A DNA stretch of 64,000 nt. It comes from Acidipropionibacterium acidipropionici (GTDB taxonomy: Bacteria; Actinomycetota; Actinomycetes; Propionibacteriales; Propionibacteriaceae). How positions within the stretch are numbered: the first letter of the stretch is position 1; every line of letters starts with the position of its first letter. The stretch is from positions 1,083,551 to 1,147,550 of the forward strand of contig NZ_CP013126.1 in NCBI RefSeq assembly GCF_001441165.1, read 5' to 3'. Of this stretch, positions 21,240-29,942 are shown piece by piece. The position numbers and the translations under genes are program-made. Below the pieces are notes generated by a model that ran no database searches, was not told the origin of the DNA, and saw only the letters and a program-made list of their open reading frames with translations.

Positions 21240-22354
21240 TGTAGACTTTCGGGGTTTGTTCTGGGAGAATGGAGCATGCGCGAGGATGACGGGCGGAAGC
21301 TGGACCACAAGACCCTGGAGGCCCTGCGGGTGAGGGCTGTGGGCCAGGTCGAGAAGGGGGCCCGGGTCGAGGACGTCGCGGCGGGGCTGGGGCTGAACCG
21401 TTCGAGTGTGTTCAAGTGGGTGGCGGCATACCATGCGGGCGGGAAGAAGGCCCTGAGGGCACGTCCGGTGCCGGGCCGGCCTCCGAAACTGTCGGGTGTC
21501 CAGACCGAGGAGATCTACCAGATCGTCGCGGGGACGAACCCGGACCAGCATCAACTGGACTTCGGGTTGTGGACCCGTGACCTGGTCCGCCAGATCATCG
21601 CCACACGGTTCGGTGTTGAACTGTCGCTTCCGTCGGTGGGCCGCCTGCTCCACAAGCTGGGCATGTCCCCGCAACGGCCCCTGCACCGGGCCTGGCAGTC
21701 CGACCCGCAGGCGGTGGCCGAATGGCGCGAGCAGGTGTATCCGCCGATCGCCGCCGAGGCGAAGAAGAAGGGGGCGGTCATCTTCTTCGGTGACGAGGCC
21801 TCGGTCCGCTCCGACTACCACTCCGGCACCACCTGGGGGGTGATCGGACGCACCCCGGTCGTCAAGACCACCGGGGCCCGGTTCAGTGTGAATATGATCT
21901 CGGCGGTCTCGGCCCAGGGCAAGCTGCGGTTCTCCATCGTGGACGGCACCATGAATGCCACCCGGTTCCTGGACTTCTGCCGTCGGCTGCTGCGCGACGA
22001 GGGCAGACCGGTGGTGCTGATCGTCGACGGACATGCCGCCCACAAGGCCAAGAAGGTCCGCAAGTGGGTGGACTCGACCGAGGGCCGGTTCACCCTGGTG
22101 CACCTGCCGGCCTACTCCCCGTTCCTCAACCCCGACGAATGGGTATGGAAAAACGTCAAGGCCGACCGGGTCGGCCGCCATGCCATCACCGGGCCCGACC
22201 AGTTCAAGGCCCTGGCGGTCGCCGGCCTGCGACGTCTCCAGCGCCTGCCACAGATCGTGAGGGGCTTCTTCGCCGACCCGGACCTCGCCTACATCAATGC
22301 CGCGGCCTGACCGGGTCCGGAGTACCGCCCGATCCGGATTCCCAAAAGTCTACT
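21240..22354 (+). mobile_element. IS630-family insertion sequence
   Basis: About 1115 bp. Ends carry related terminal repeats, TGTAGACTTTCGGGG on the left and AGTAGACTTTTGGGA (complement) on the right, next to TA dinucleotides at 21238-21239 and 22355-22356, the IS630 target. It lies wholly between an ABC ATPase gene and the following membrane gene and does not interrupt either, but it separates them. Confidence 0.8.
21276..22310 (+). CDS. IS630-family transposase
   Basis: 344 residues. An N-terminal helix-turn-helix (RVEDVAAGLGLNRSSVFKW) is followed by a DDE catalytic domain: Asp in IFFGDEASV, Asp in LIVDGHAAH and the final Asp/Glu in YSPFLNPDEWVW. The gene is intact and fills nearly the entire element, so the copy may be active. 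It is one frame, without the programmed frameshift that some IS630 groups need. Confidence 0.92.
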   Translation: MREDDGRKLDHKTLEALRVRAVGQVEKGARVEDVAAGLGLNRSSVFKWVAAYHAGGKKALRARPVPGRPPKLSGVQTEEIYQIVAGTNPDQHQLDFGLWTRDLVRQIIATRFGVELSLPSVGRLLHKLGMSPQRPLHRAWQSDPQAVAEWREQVYPPIAAEAKKKGAVIFFGDEASVRSDYHSGTTWGVIGRTPVVKTTGARFSVNMISAVSAQGKLRFSIVDGTMNATRFLDFCRRLLRDEGRPVVLIVDGHAAHKAKKVRKWVDSTEGRFTLVHLPAYSPFLNPDEWVWKNVKADRVGRHAITGPDQFKALAVAGLRRLQRLPQIVRGFFADPDLAYINAAA

Positions 22355-22410
22355 TACTAACGCTCGCCTTAGGATCACAACCTGCTGGCGGACCGGGCAG
22401 GAGCACAGTC

Positions 22411-23665
22411 ATGAGGGCAACCGTATCGACCGTGCTGAGATCGACCGCGGCCCCGTGGGCCGCCCTCGTGTCCGGGTTCGCAGTTCAGTGCTACAACCTG
22501 CTGAGCCGCGGTGCCCCCTGGACCGGGGAATACTACTGGTCGGCACTGTGGGTCGAATCGGGTCTGTTCATCCCCTTGGTGGTGACCGCGGTGGCCATTG
22601 GCGTGGACGGGTGTCACACCATTGCGCCGCGCCGCCGGAATCTGGCGACCAGTGACGACCTTCGTGGACGGTTCATGGGTTCCTACGCGGCCCTCCTGGC
22701 ATGCGGGACGGCGCTACCACCGCTGGTCGCACTGGGCGTCACGACTGCCTGGTGGCCACGTCTCGTCGGTACGCTCCAGGCGTTGTCTCTGGCCCATCTG
22801 CTCGTCGCTGTCGGATCGGTGCTGAGCATCCTCGTCGTGTGCCTGGCCCTCTCCCAGGTGCTGTCCTACGCATCCATCGCCCTGTCGCCTCTCCTGGCGC
22901 TGTGGCTCGGGTTCCTCGCCATGGATCAGGGCGGTGCCCTGGCAATCGGAAACTCCACCGGATCCATGGTCGGCTTCGGCCCGGACCGCACAGCATTGGG
23001 CATCCAGGCCGCGGCGGCTGTCACGCTTCTCGTTGCGGGCTGGTTCGCGATCCTGGCACTGGAGCCAGGCATGGGGCGCCCTGAGCTGGCCCGCGCTCGG
23101 GGTGTACGCCGTCGTGCTGCTGATCTACGTCTCTGCCGGCGCAGGATTGCGCGCATACGCTCCGTCGAACGCCGACCCCGGCATGTGCCAGGCCGACGGA
23201 CATGGCGGCTTCACCGTGTGCACCAGCGAGGAACACAGCCGCTATCTGGAGCCGCTCAACGCGACGTACGAATCCTTCCGCGCGACGTCGAAGGAGCTCG
23301 GGGTCCAGAGCGCGGTACCGGCGACAGTGGTCGAGGACTACACGCCGTTTAGCGACGGGACGGCCGGGCCGTCGTTGAGGATCTCCGCGTCCGTCGCCGG
23401 CTGGACAACCGATTCGGAGTCGCTGGCGGTGCCCGACCCGGATGTGAGCTGGGGGTCCTTCGCCGACGCCATGGCGTATCCGTCGCACTGCCCGCAGTTA
23501 CGTGGTGATGATCCTCCCTCCGCCGGCCTGCAGAAGACGATGACCCGTACCCGCAGCGACGTCATCACGATGGTGTCGCAGGACCGGCCCGCAGACGAGC
23601 GCCAGGCCGCCGCTCGCGACTTCGCCAAGAACCGGTCGGCGCTGGCGCAGTGCCGGGCTTCCTGA
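22411..23665 (+). pseudogene. Membrane protein of the ABC operon, frameshifted
   Basis: Starts at an ATG 8 nt after AGGAG. The first frame encodes about 220 residues with at least five hydrophobic segments (for example FIPLVVTAVAIGV, ALLACGTALPPLVALGV, LLVAVGSVLSILVVCLAL). At about 23075-23090 the reading moves by +1 into a second frame that continues with another membrane segment (ALGVYAVVLLIYVSAGAGL) and an extracytoplasmic-looking C-terminal domain with two Cys. It is probably the permease partner of the broken ATPase. The family is not recognised. Confidence 0.65.
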
Positions 23666-23671
23666 CAATCG

Positions 23672-24255
23672 ATGCGACACCGTAGAGACGTTGCCGTCAC
23701 ATGGCTGCAGGTACACCTCTCACCGGTCGTTGCCATCGGCTACCTGTGCTGCACGGCGATTCTGCTGCTGATGGGCGGACAGGCCCTTCCCGTGCCCATG
23801 ATCAGCGAGCTGGCCGACACCCGACTCGTCTACTTCGCCGGGGCGCTTTACGGCTGCATGGCTGCCCTCTCGGCGGGGGTGAAAGGACCGTTCTGGCCAG
23901 GATGGAGCCGCTGGCGGGATGCCTGGTCCCGTGGACTGTGGGCGATCTTCCTGCTCGCTGCCTCCATGGTCCCGGCCTTTGGGCTCCTCTCCGCAGTCAC
24001 GGACTCGGCGACCGGCCTCATCCCGGTGCTGACCGTTCCGTGGGCTCTCGCGCTGGCGAGACTGCATGCCCGTATCTGCCACTCGTCTCGGTGGTCCTGG
24101 GGATGACGTCGTACGGCACCACCATGTCGGTCTACCTGTTCGGGTGGATGCGGACCCCCATGGATCCGGGCCGCGGGTTGGCGGTGTCAGGGGCGGTTCT
24201 GGTGCCGAGCATCGGCCTGTACATGTGGCGCGGAATCCGGACGGTCCCCCGCTGA
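23672..24255 (+). pseudogene. Second membrane protein of the ABC operon, frameshifted
   Basis: Begins 6 bp after the previous gene. The first frame has several membrane helices (VAIGYLCCTAILLLMGG, LWAIFLLAASMVPAFGLLSAV, IPVLTVPWALALARL) and ends after 144 codons at 24106. A -1 shift near 24065 restores a frame with two more helices (VSVVLGMTSYGTTMSVYLFGW, AVSGAVLVPSIGLYM). Not assigned to a family; its position suggests an accessory membrane subunit of the same transporter. Confidence 0.6.
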
Positions 24256-24314
24256 ACCCTGAGTCCGGCCCATGCCTCTGGGTTGACGCGCGTCGCACAC
24301 GTACCGTCGCAGAC

Positions 24315-24386
24315 ATGGGAACACTATTTGTCATCGCAATCGTCGTCGGCGGCGTCTGGTACTACCGAAAGCACCGCCGCTACTGA
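24315..24386 (+). CDS. Possible 23-residue membrane peptide
   Basis: A short frame encoding one hydrophobic helix with a basic tail (LFVIAIVVGGVWYY then RKHRRY). There is no Shine-Dalgarno sequence, but TACCGT (24302-24307) lies 7 nt before the ATG, the leaderless arrangement seen at other genes here. Without that promoter it would not be listed. Function unknown. Confidence 0.35.
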   Translation: MGTLFVIAIVVGGVWYYRKHRRY

Positions 24387-24423
24387 TCCGACCCACCGTC
24401 CACCCCTTCACCTGCTCTGATCC

Positions 24424-24453
24424 GTGCGCGCGGACGCCGAAGTCCGCGCGCAC
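24424..24453 (+). terminator. Perfect 12-bp hairpin before the MFS gene
   Basis: GTGCGCGCGGAC (24424-24435) and its complement (24442-24453) around GCCGAA. It may terminate upstream transcription; ending 23 nt before the MFS start codon, it could also be an operator. Confidence 0.5.
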
Positions 24454-24476
24454 GATCACGCGCACAATAGGGGGCG

Positions 24477-25776
24477 ATGCCCCACACCTCGCCCCACAAC
24501 CACCCTGATCCCACGGAACCGGCCGCGGCACGCCCGCACTCACCACTGATCGGGCTCGCGCTGCCCATCTATGTGCCCTCGATCATCTGGGCGACCTCCT
24601 ACGGCGCGCTCACAGCGGTGATGGTGCTGGCTGCTCTGAAGGTCGGTTTCAGCCCGACCTTCGCCTCCCTGGTGGCTGGCCTGTCCGGCCTCGTCGGCGT
24701 CCTCACCGGCCCCTGGATCGGCCGCCAGACCAGCCGTTTCGGCGACCGGTCCGCCTTCATGGCGGGCACCGTCAGCGCCGTCGGATCCCTCCTGCTGGCT
24801 CTGGTGGCACTCGGCTTCCCGGGGCGGCTGTGGGCCCAGGGGCTGTACCTGCTCGCGATGCTGATCCTGTCGGTCTCCAACAACATCTGGTCCCTGGCCC
24901 GGCAGTCCTACATCGCCGAGTCCGTCCCCATGCGCTGGCGCGCCCGGGCCCTGTCGATGATGGGGCGGGATGCAGCGGATGGGACAGGTGATCGGCCCCG
25001 CGGTGGGCAGCGTGGCGATCGCCTGGTGGTCCTACCCCGGATCCTTCTGGGCCCAGATCGTGCTCGCTGTGGTGGCGCTGGCCTTCGTCGTCGGATTCAC
25101 CCTGCCCTCGCCCACCCAGCTGGCCGGGACGGCGGGGAGCCCGAGCACGGCGTCCACCCCGCCGCCGGAGCGGGAGAGCGCCGACTGGAAGGCCACCATC
25201 ATGCTGGCCGCCGCGGTGATCGCGCTCACCATCGTGCGCGCCAACCGGAACGTCATCATCCCGCTGTGGGGCCATGCACTGGGGATCGCCCCGCACACGA
25301 TCAACCTGACCTTCGCGGCAGGGGCGGTGATGGACGCCGCCGTGTTCTACCCGAGCGGGCGGCTCTCGGACCGCTTCGGGCGACGGGCGTCGCTGATCCC
25401 CACTCTGCTGATCATGGGGGCCGGGTTCATCGGGATGGGGATGTGGCACACGGTCACCGGGTTCGTGGTGTGCGCCTGCGTCATCGGCCTGGGAAACGGC
25501 TTCGGCGCCGGGATCGTGATGACCATGGGAGCAGATCTGTCCCCCGACGTCGACCGATCGACGTTCCTGGGCATGTGGCAGTCGGTGCAGCAGGCCGGCA
25601 TGACGGCGGGGCCATTCATCGTCTCGGCGATGGTCGCCGGATTCGGGGTGGGGGCCTCGGTGTGGGTGACGGGAGCGGTCTCACTGCTCGCCGTGGTGTA
25701 CTGCCTGGCCATGGTGCCGCGGGCCTACGCCCGGATGGGCGTCGACGACCGTGGCCGCCCGCTGGAACACGCCTGA
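24477..25776 (+). pseudogene. MFS transporter, frameshifted
   Basis: A 12-helix major facilitator family transporter split by one frameshift. The first frame (from ATG 24477, after AGGGGG) gives about 165 residues with the MFS helix 2-3 loop GRQTSRFGDRS and helices up to WRARALSMMG. A +1 shift in the G-rich run at about 24965-24972 continues with MQRMGQVIGPAVGSVAIAWW and the C-terminal half, including the second loop SGRLSDRFGRRASLI. Joined, it would be about 430 residues. The substrate is unknown. It is the fourth frameshifted gene in a row. Confidence 0.78.
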
Positions 25777-25839
25777 CTCGCCACCTCCTCCCGTCTTTCC
25801 CTGTCTTTCCCTGTCTTCCCTGTCTTGTCCATCCCCCGT

Positions 25840-27138
25840 CTAGGCCAGCACGATGTACCGGAGGTAGACGTAGATCCAGGCGATGATCGTCGAGAAGATC
25901 GTCGTGATGATGCCGTACTTCGTGAACCCCCAGAACGTGATCCGGTGGCCCGACCTGTTGGCCAGCCCGATGCCGACGACGTTCGCACTGGCCGCCACCG
26001 CCGTCCCGTTGCCGCCGAAGTCGGCGCCCAGGGCGAAGGCCCACCACAGGAACCCACCGTTGCGCGGATCGGATCCCTCATTGACCAGGACGTCGACGAT
26101 CGGGGCCATCGTGGTGGCGTACGGAATGTTGTCGAAGAAGGCGCCCACCAGGGCCGAGCCGAACAGCAGTGTGCCCCCCGCGAGGGTGTAGTCGTGGCCG
26201 ACGGCGCCGATCGCCCACTGGCCGATCGACTCGATGATCCCGGTGTTCACCAAGGCGCCCACCATGATGAACAGCCCGGCGAAGAACACCAGCGTCCCCC
26301 ACGCGACCTCCGCCAGCACCTCCTCGACGTCGACGCCGGTGACAAGGACCATCACGAGGGCGCCGATCAGGGCGATGATCGCCGGCTGCACGTGCAGCAC
26401 GTTGTGAAGGGTGAATCCGGCGATGATGAGGGTCAGGACGGTGAGGCACTTGATGAGCAGTGCCCGGTCGGTGATCGCGCGGCGCTCCTGGAGGGTCATC
26501 ACCGAGTCGGCGTACTCGGGGTTGTAATCGAACTCTTTGCGGAACAGGAACCGGGTCAGCACCACGAAGAGAACGAAGGTGAGCGCGACGATCGGCAGCA
26601 TGTGGACCAGGAAGTCGTTGAAGGACAGCCCGGCACGGTTGCCGATGATGATGTTCGGCGGGTCGCCGATGAGGGTCGCCGCGCCCCCGATGTTGGAGGC
26701 CAGGATCTCGGCGATGATGTAGGGCTGGGCGGCCACGTGCAGGCGGTTGCACACGACCACGGTGACTGGGACGACCAGCAGGATGATCGTGACGTTGTCG
26801 AGGATCGGCGAGGCGATCGCGGTGATGAGCATGAACATCACCATGAGGCGGTACGGCCGGCCCTTGGACTTCTTGCCGGCCCAGATGCCCAGGTACTCGA
26901 AGATGCCGGTCTGCTTGAGCACCCCGACGACGATCATCATGCCGAGCAGCAGGAGGATGACGTCCCAGTCGACGCCGACCTTGTGGGAGTAGAAGATGTC
27001 GTTCGCCGGGGCGACGCCGGTGACGACCATGGCGGCCGAGGCCACCAGGACCACGATGACCTTGTTGATCTTCTCGGTGGCGATGAGTGCGAAGGCGGCG
27101 ACGAAGATGGCCAGGGCGATGATGGAGCTCATGGTCAT
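25840..27138 (-). CDS. ArsB/NhaD-family permease
   Basis: About 432 residues with 11-12 membrane helices. Family hallmarks are SPILDNVTIILLVVPV, the loop NIGGAATLIGDPPNIIIG, and the matching second-half segment FFDNIPYATTMAPI. The ion-transporter superfamily includes arsenite and Na+/H+ exchangers and the P-protein; no arsenic genes are near, so the substrate is left open. The start is uncertain: a GTG at 27156 and ATGs at 27138 and 27132 are all in frame and none has a good ribosome site. It is 46 bp downstream of the CBS gene on the same strand and likely co-transcribed. It is convergent with the MFS gene. Confidence 0.83.
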   Translation of the reverse strand: MTMSSIIALAIFVAAFALIATEKINKVIVVLVASAAMVVTGVAPANDIFYSHKVGVDWDVILLLLGMMIVVGVLKQTGIFEYLGIWAGKKSKGRPYRLMVMFMLITAIASPILDNVTIILLVVPVTVVVCNRLHVAAQPYIIAEILASNIGGAATLIGDPPNIIIGNRAGLSFNDFLVHMLPIVALTFVLFVVLTRFLFRKEFDYNPEYADSVMTLQERRAITDRALLIKCLTVLTLIIAGFTLHNVLHVQPAIIALIGALVMVLVTGVDVEEVLAEVAWGTLVFFAGLFIMVGALVNTGIIESIGQWAIGAVGHDYTLAGGTLLFGSALVGAFFDNIPYATTMAPIVDVLVNEGSDPRNGGFLWWAFALGADFGGNGTAVAASANVVGIGLANRSGHRITFWGFTKYGIITTIFSTIIAWIYVYLRYIVLA

Positions 27139-27184
27139 GGCCGCACCGCCCGGCACATGGCGGTGGGGGTGGTCGGGGTGAGGC

Positions 27185-27634
27185 TCAGGCCTCGGGGAGC
27201 TCGGTGGAGGTCAGCAGCCTGTTGAGGGTGATGCAGCCCCTGATCTGCCCCTCGTCGTTGACCACCGCGACGATCGGAGTGCGCAGCCGGGACATGGTGA
27301 TGGCCACCTCCAGCACGGTGGCATCGCGGGGCACGGTGGCCCGCCTGGCCTCCTCCGGAGCGAGACAGTCGTCGATCGACCGGGCTCCGACCTCCGACCA
27401 GAACAGGTCCGCGGAGGCCTCGTCGACCGCACGTGCCAGCGCAGGATCGTCCGAGTACTGGGAGACCAGGAGGCGCAGCACCTGTGTGCCGCGCAGCACG
27501 AACCGGGGGATGTCCTTGTGGTCGACGATGACCAGACCGGGGAGCCCCTCGTCCGCCATCACTCTGACCGCCTTGGCCACCGGGTCGTCGAGCCGCACCA
27601 GTGGCAGCTTGACGGCGAGATCTCTTGCCCGCAT
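27185..27634 (-). CDS. CBS-domain protein
   Basis: 149 residues consisting of a CBS pair: first CBS about 5-60 (VRVMADEGLPGLVIVDHKDIPRF) and second about 95-145 (TVLEVAITMSRLRTPIVAVVNDEGQIRG). CBS pairs bind adenosine nucleotides and regulate attached or neighbouring proteins. Its position just upstream of the ArsB/NhaD permease suggests that it senses energy status for that transporter, which is inference. The ATG at 27634 follows GAAGGACAG. Confidence 0.8.
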   Translation of the reverse strand: MRARDLAVKLPLVRLDDPVAKAVRVMADEGLPGLVIVDHKDIPRFVLRGTQVLRLLVSQYSDDPALARAVDEASADLFWSEVGARSIDDCLAPEEARRATVPRDATVLEVAITMSRLRTPIVAVVNDEGQIRGCITLNRLLTSTELPEA

Positions 27635-27850
27635 GGAATCTGTCCTTCGTCCTTGGAGTGTGAATCCCTGCCTGGATCTGCGAGCCTGCCATATATCCGG
27701 CCCCCTCGTGGCGCCTGCGACTACGCCGGCGTGTCTGTCATGGGAGACAAGCCTATCGACGCGTGCCAAGGGCCGGGTCCGAGGTGGGTCGTCCCAGAAC
27801 TTCTTCGACAGTGCTCAGGTTCCTGCGCCGTACCTGAAACATGCGCGCGT

Positions 27851-27856
27851 TACCGT
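27851..27856 (+). promoter_or_regulatory. Leaderless -10 (TACCGT)
   Basis: TACCGT ends 7 nt before the ATG at 27864 with no Shine-Dalgarno sequence; no clear -35 is visible. Confidence 0.4.
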
Positions 27857-27863
27857 CCTGACT

Positions 27864-28130
27864 ATGGATCTTTCACGGCGCCCCAGCTCTTTCGACCCGC
27901 TGGGCGAGATCGTCGTGGCCGCCCGGGACCTGGCCCGGATGGAAAGATCCGGGCAGAGACTGAGCTCGACGGAGAGACGGGTGCTCGACGCCCTCGACCC
28001 CATCACCGACGTGCGCCGGGATATCGCCGAGGAGGCGTCGGACCTTCACTGGATCGACGTCGAGGAGACCGATCTGGCCGAGGCGGAGCGCTCCGCCAGG
28101 CTGAGGGCCCGGGCCGGCCAGGAGCACTGA
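27864..28130 (+). CDS. Small acidic/basic helical protein of unknown function
   Basis: 88 residues, predicted all-helical and charged (IVVAARDLARMERSGQRLSSTERRVLDALDP, in two parts), with no signal or membrane segment. Not recognised. It has the neighbours' codon bias and a -10 hexamer at leaderless distance, which supports it as a real gene. It stands alone between the CBS/permease operon (divergent) and vapBC. Confidence 0.55.
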   Translation: MDLSRRPSSFDPLGEIVVAARDLARMERSGQRLSSTERRVLDALDPITDVRRDIAEEASDLHWIDVEETDLAEAERSARLRARAGQEH

Positions 28131-28149
28131 CCCCCTGGCGCGCGAGCAG

Positions 28150-28187
28150 TGTCGACTTGATGCGGAATGACGGACATCAACTCGACA
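28150..28187. terminator. Inverted repeat before vapB
   Basis: TGTCGACTTGATG (28150-28162) and 28175-28187 pair with one mismatch around a 12-nt loop. It lies 20 nt after the preceding stop codon and is probably its terminator. Confidence 0.5.
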
Positions 28188-28238
28188 CATCGCCCGGTGA
28201 TGATCACGAGAAGCTGACGGTCCACCCACCTCAAGTAC

Positions 28239-28251
28239 TACAATGTAGATC
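28239..28251 (+). promoter_or_regulatory. vapBC promoter and possible autoregulatory operator
   Basis: TACAAT (28239-28244) is 7 nt before the antitoxin ATG, again leaderless. The -10 is embedded in the palindrome CTACAATGTAG, a plausible site for the antitoxin-toxin complex. Confidence 0.5.
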
Positions 28252-28515
28252 ATGAGTGAGGTCGGCATCCGCGAGTTGAAGCAGAACGCCTCGAGCGTCG
28301 TCCGCCGGGCCGCCGCTGGCGAGGAGATCACGGTGACCGATCGGGGTCGTCCGGTCGCGCGACTCTCCGCCATCGATCACGGCGGAGTGCGCGGGCTGCT
28401 CGCCGCCGACCGGGCCCGCCCACCGATCCGGGCACTGAGCGATCTCCCCGCGCCCACGATCGCCGCCGACGTCTCCTCGGTTCTCCGGCAGATGCGCGAC
28501 GAGGAGCGCTACTGA
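28252..28515 (+). CDS. Phd/YefM-type antitoxin
   Basis: 87 residues. The N-terminus VGIRELKQNASSVVRRAAAGEEITVTDRGRPVARL is the classic Phd/YefM DNA-binding fold (quoted in two adjoining parts here: residues 4-20 and 21-38); the C-terminal half is a toxin-binding helix. It would neutralise the PIN toxin encoded next and repress its own promoter. Its TGA overlaps the toxin ATG by one base, so the pair is translated as a unit. Confidence 0.88.
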   Translation: MSEVGIRELKQNASSVVRRAAAGEEITVTDRGRPVARLSAIDHGGVRGLLAADRARPPIRALSDLPAPTIAADVSSVLRQMRDEERY

Positions 28516-28934
28516 TGTTCTACGCGGACACCTCTGCACTGGTGAAACTCGTCGTCATCGAGCCGGAGTCCGGAGCCCTGCTGGACTGGCTCGGACACCG
28601 CGACGCCGCCCTGGCGACCAGCGACCTTGCCCGCACCGAGCTGGTGCGCTCCATGCGCCGCAGGGCTCCAGAGGCCATCACGCAGGCCCGCGACGTGCTG
28701 TCACGACTGCTCCTGGTGAGGGCCGATGCCCAGATCTTCGACGAAGCCGCACGTCTCATGCCGCCAGAGGTTCGAAGTCTCGACGCCGTGCATCTCGCCA
28801 CTGCACTGGCACTGGGGGACGATCTCGAGGGAGTCATCACCTACAACCTCCGGATGGCCGACGCCGCCCACAGCCTGGGGCTGGAGGTCGTCGCACCGGG
28901 GACACCACGAAACCCCCAGCCAAACATCATCTGA
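28515..28934 (+). CDS. vapC: VapC-type PIN-domain toxin ribonuclease
   Basis: 139 residues. Conserved acidic residues of the PIN active site are present: Asp in YADTSALVKL near the N-terminus, Glu in LARTELVR (about 36), Asp in SLDAVHLATAL (about 93) and Asp in ITYNLRMADAA. VapC toxins cleave tRNA or rRNA in the cytoplasm. The last nine codons lie inside the 77-bp repeat related to the tRNA-Ile 3' end (from 28907), so the present C-terminus may have been supplied by that repeat. Paired with the Phd/YefM antitoxin by a one-base overlap. Confidence 0.88.
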   Translation: MFYADTSALVKLVVIEPESGALLDWLGHRDAALATSDLARTELVRSMRRRAPEAITQARDVLSRLLLVRADAQIFDEAARLMPPEVRSLDAVHLATALALGDDLEGVITYNLRMADAAHSLGLEVVAPGTPRNPQPNII

Positions 28935-28983
28935 CTAGGGATTTCAGTGGTGGGCCTCACCGGACTTGAACCAGTGACCTCCG
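28907..28983 (-). repeat. Second copy of the tRNA-Ile 3' end (possible attachment-site remnant)
   Basis: 77 bp matching 29943-30019 at 69 positions without gaps. It includes the T-arm, acceptor 3' strand, encoded CCA and downstream terminator hairpin of tRNA-Ile, but nothing of the 5' half, so it is not a functional tRNA. The two copies are direct repeats about 1036 bp apart and bracket the higBA-like pair. Confidence 0.85.
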
Positions 28984-29095
28984 TCATCAGGGTTTAGCAG
29001 CAGCCAGGCCCGAACACGAAAAGAGGCCGAGCGTGACCTCGGGGCCATGTCCGGACGGGGAGGTACAGCGGATGAGGCGGCTGAAAACTCGAGTT

Positions 29096-29407
29096 TCAGG
29101 CGACTTGTAGCCGCTGGTCTCCAGCCACGTACTCAACGGCGAGGTCACCGCCGACGGCTTGGAGGTACCTGCGGATGGTGCCGAGTTTCGCGCTGTCAAG
29201 GTCGCCATGTTCGATCTTGGAGACCTGCCGCTGTCCGACGCCGATTCGTTCCGCCAGTTGGGCCTGGGTGAGCCCGGCGCGCTCACGCAGTTCGCGGAGC
29301 TTGTAGGCGCGGACCTCGGCGCGCATCTGATCCTCGGCGGCCCGGACGAGTCGCTCATCGACCGGGTACCTCTTCTCCAGATCCTCCAGAGACAGGCTCA
29401 TCGTCAT
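29096..29407 (-). CDS. XRE-type antitoxin (HigA-like)
   Basis: 103 residues with a helix-turn-helix (LRERAGLTQAQLAERIGVGQ then QVSKIEHGDLDSAKLGTIRRY) that matches antitoxins of the HigA class. The ATG at 29407 overlaps the TGA of the upstream toxin gene; a GTG 3 nt earlier is also possible. It lies downstream of the toxin, the usual order for higBA. It should still bind the promoter although the toxin gene appears broken. Confidence 0.82.
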   Translation of the reverse strand: MTMSLSLEDLEKRYPVDERLVRAAEDQMRAEVRAYKLRELRERAGLTQAQLAERIGVGQRQVSKIEHGDLDSAKLGTIRRYLQAVGGDLAVEYVAGDQRLQVA

Positions 29408-29834
29408 CACTTCCGTTTCAGGTCTGCGAGGTGCTGCTCGTACAGGTCATCGGCTCTTGGGATGTTCTTGCGGTACCAGCGCTCCCAGTCGCCAGCCTTG
29501 TCGCCGGCTACCAGGAGGATGGCTCTGCGGACAGGATCGAAGGCGAACAGGATTCTCGGTTCCGATCGCCCCGACGAGCCCGGGCGCAACTCCTTCAGTT
29601 CTTGTAGCGGGACGCCTTCACCGTGTCGACGAGGGAGCGGCCGAGTTGCGGACCCGCCTCCCGGAGAATCCGGAGAACGGCGATCACCTGAGCCCGCGAC
29701 GCCTCATCCAGGGAACCCACCCAGGATTCGATGAGCTCGGCGTCGATATCCCACACACCACAACGATAGACCATGCAGGGTCTGCCGTGGTAGTCCCCGG
29801 GCATCACGACAGGCCCAATCGCGTGCCATGGCAT
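29407..29834 (-). pseudogene. RelE/HigB-like toxin (Gp49 family), frameshifted
   Basis: Two frames cover one toxin. The first encodes WDIDAELIESWVGSLDEASR...LGRSLVDTVKASRYKN and stops at about 29595. The second encodes LRPGSSGRSEPRILFAFDP and AGDKAGDWERWYRKNIPRAD, the conserved C-terminal half. One base (probably a C in AACCTG) is missing at about 29596; restoring it gives the family sequence RYKNLKELRPGSSGRSE. The true start may be the ATG near 29774 rather than 29834. In this state no active toxin would be made. Confidence 0.78.
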
Positions 29835-29942
29835 GCCCGGCGAAGGCCTCTTACGTCACCTCGACCGAGGGACTGACGGCGTCGAGCCAGGTGCCGAAGC
29901 TCTCACGGCAAACATCAAGGACACGTGATCAGGCCAGACATG

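Noticed and set aside
28150-28187. Inverted repeat before vapB considered as the antitoxin operator
   Set aside because: It is over 50 bp from the -10 and close to the preceding stop codon, so a terminator is more likely. The small palindrome on the -10 is the better operator.
28956-28992. A second tRNA gene
   Set aside because: Only the T-arm and acceptor 3' strand are present; D-arm and anticodon arm are missing. Kept as a repeat remnant.
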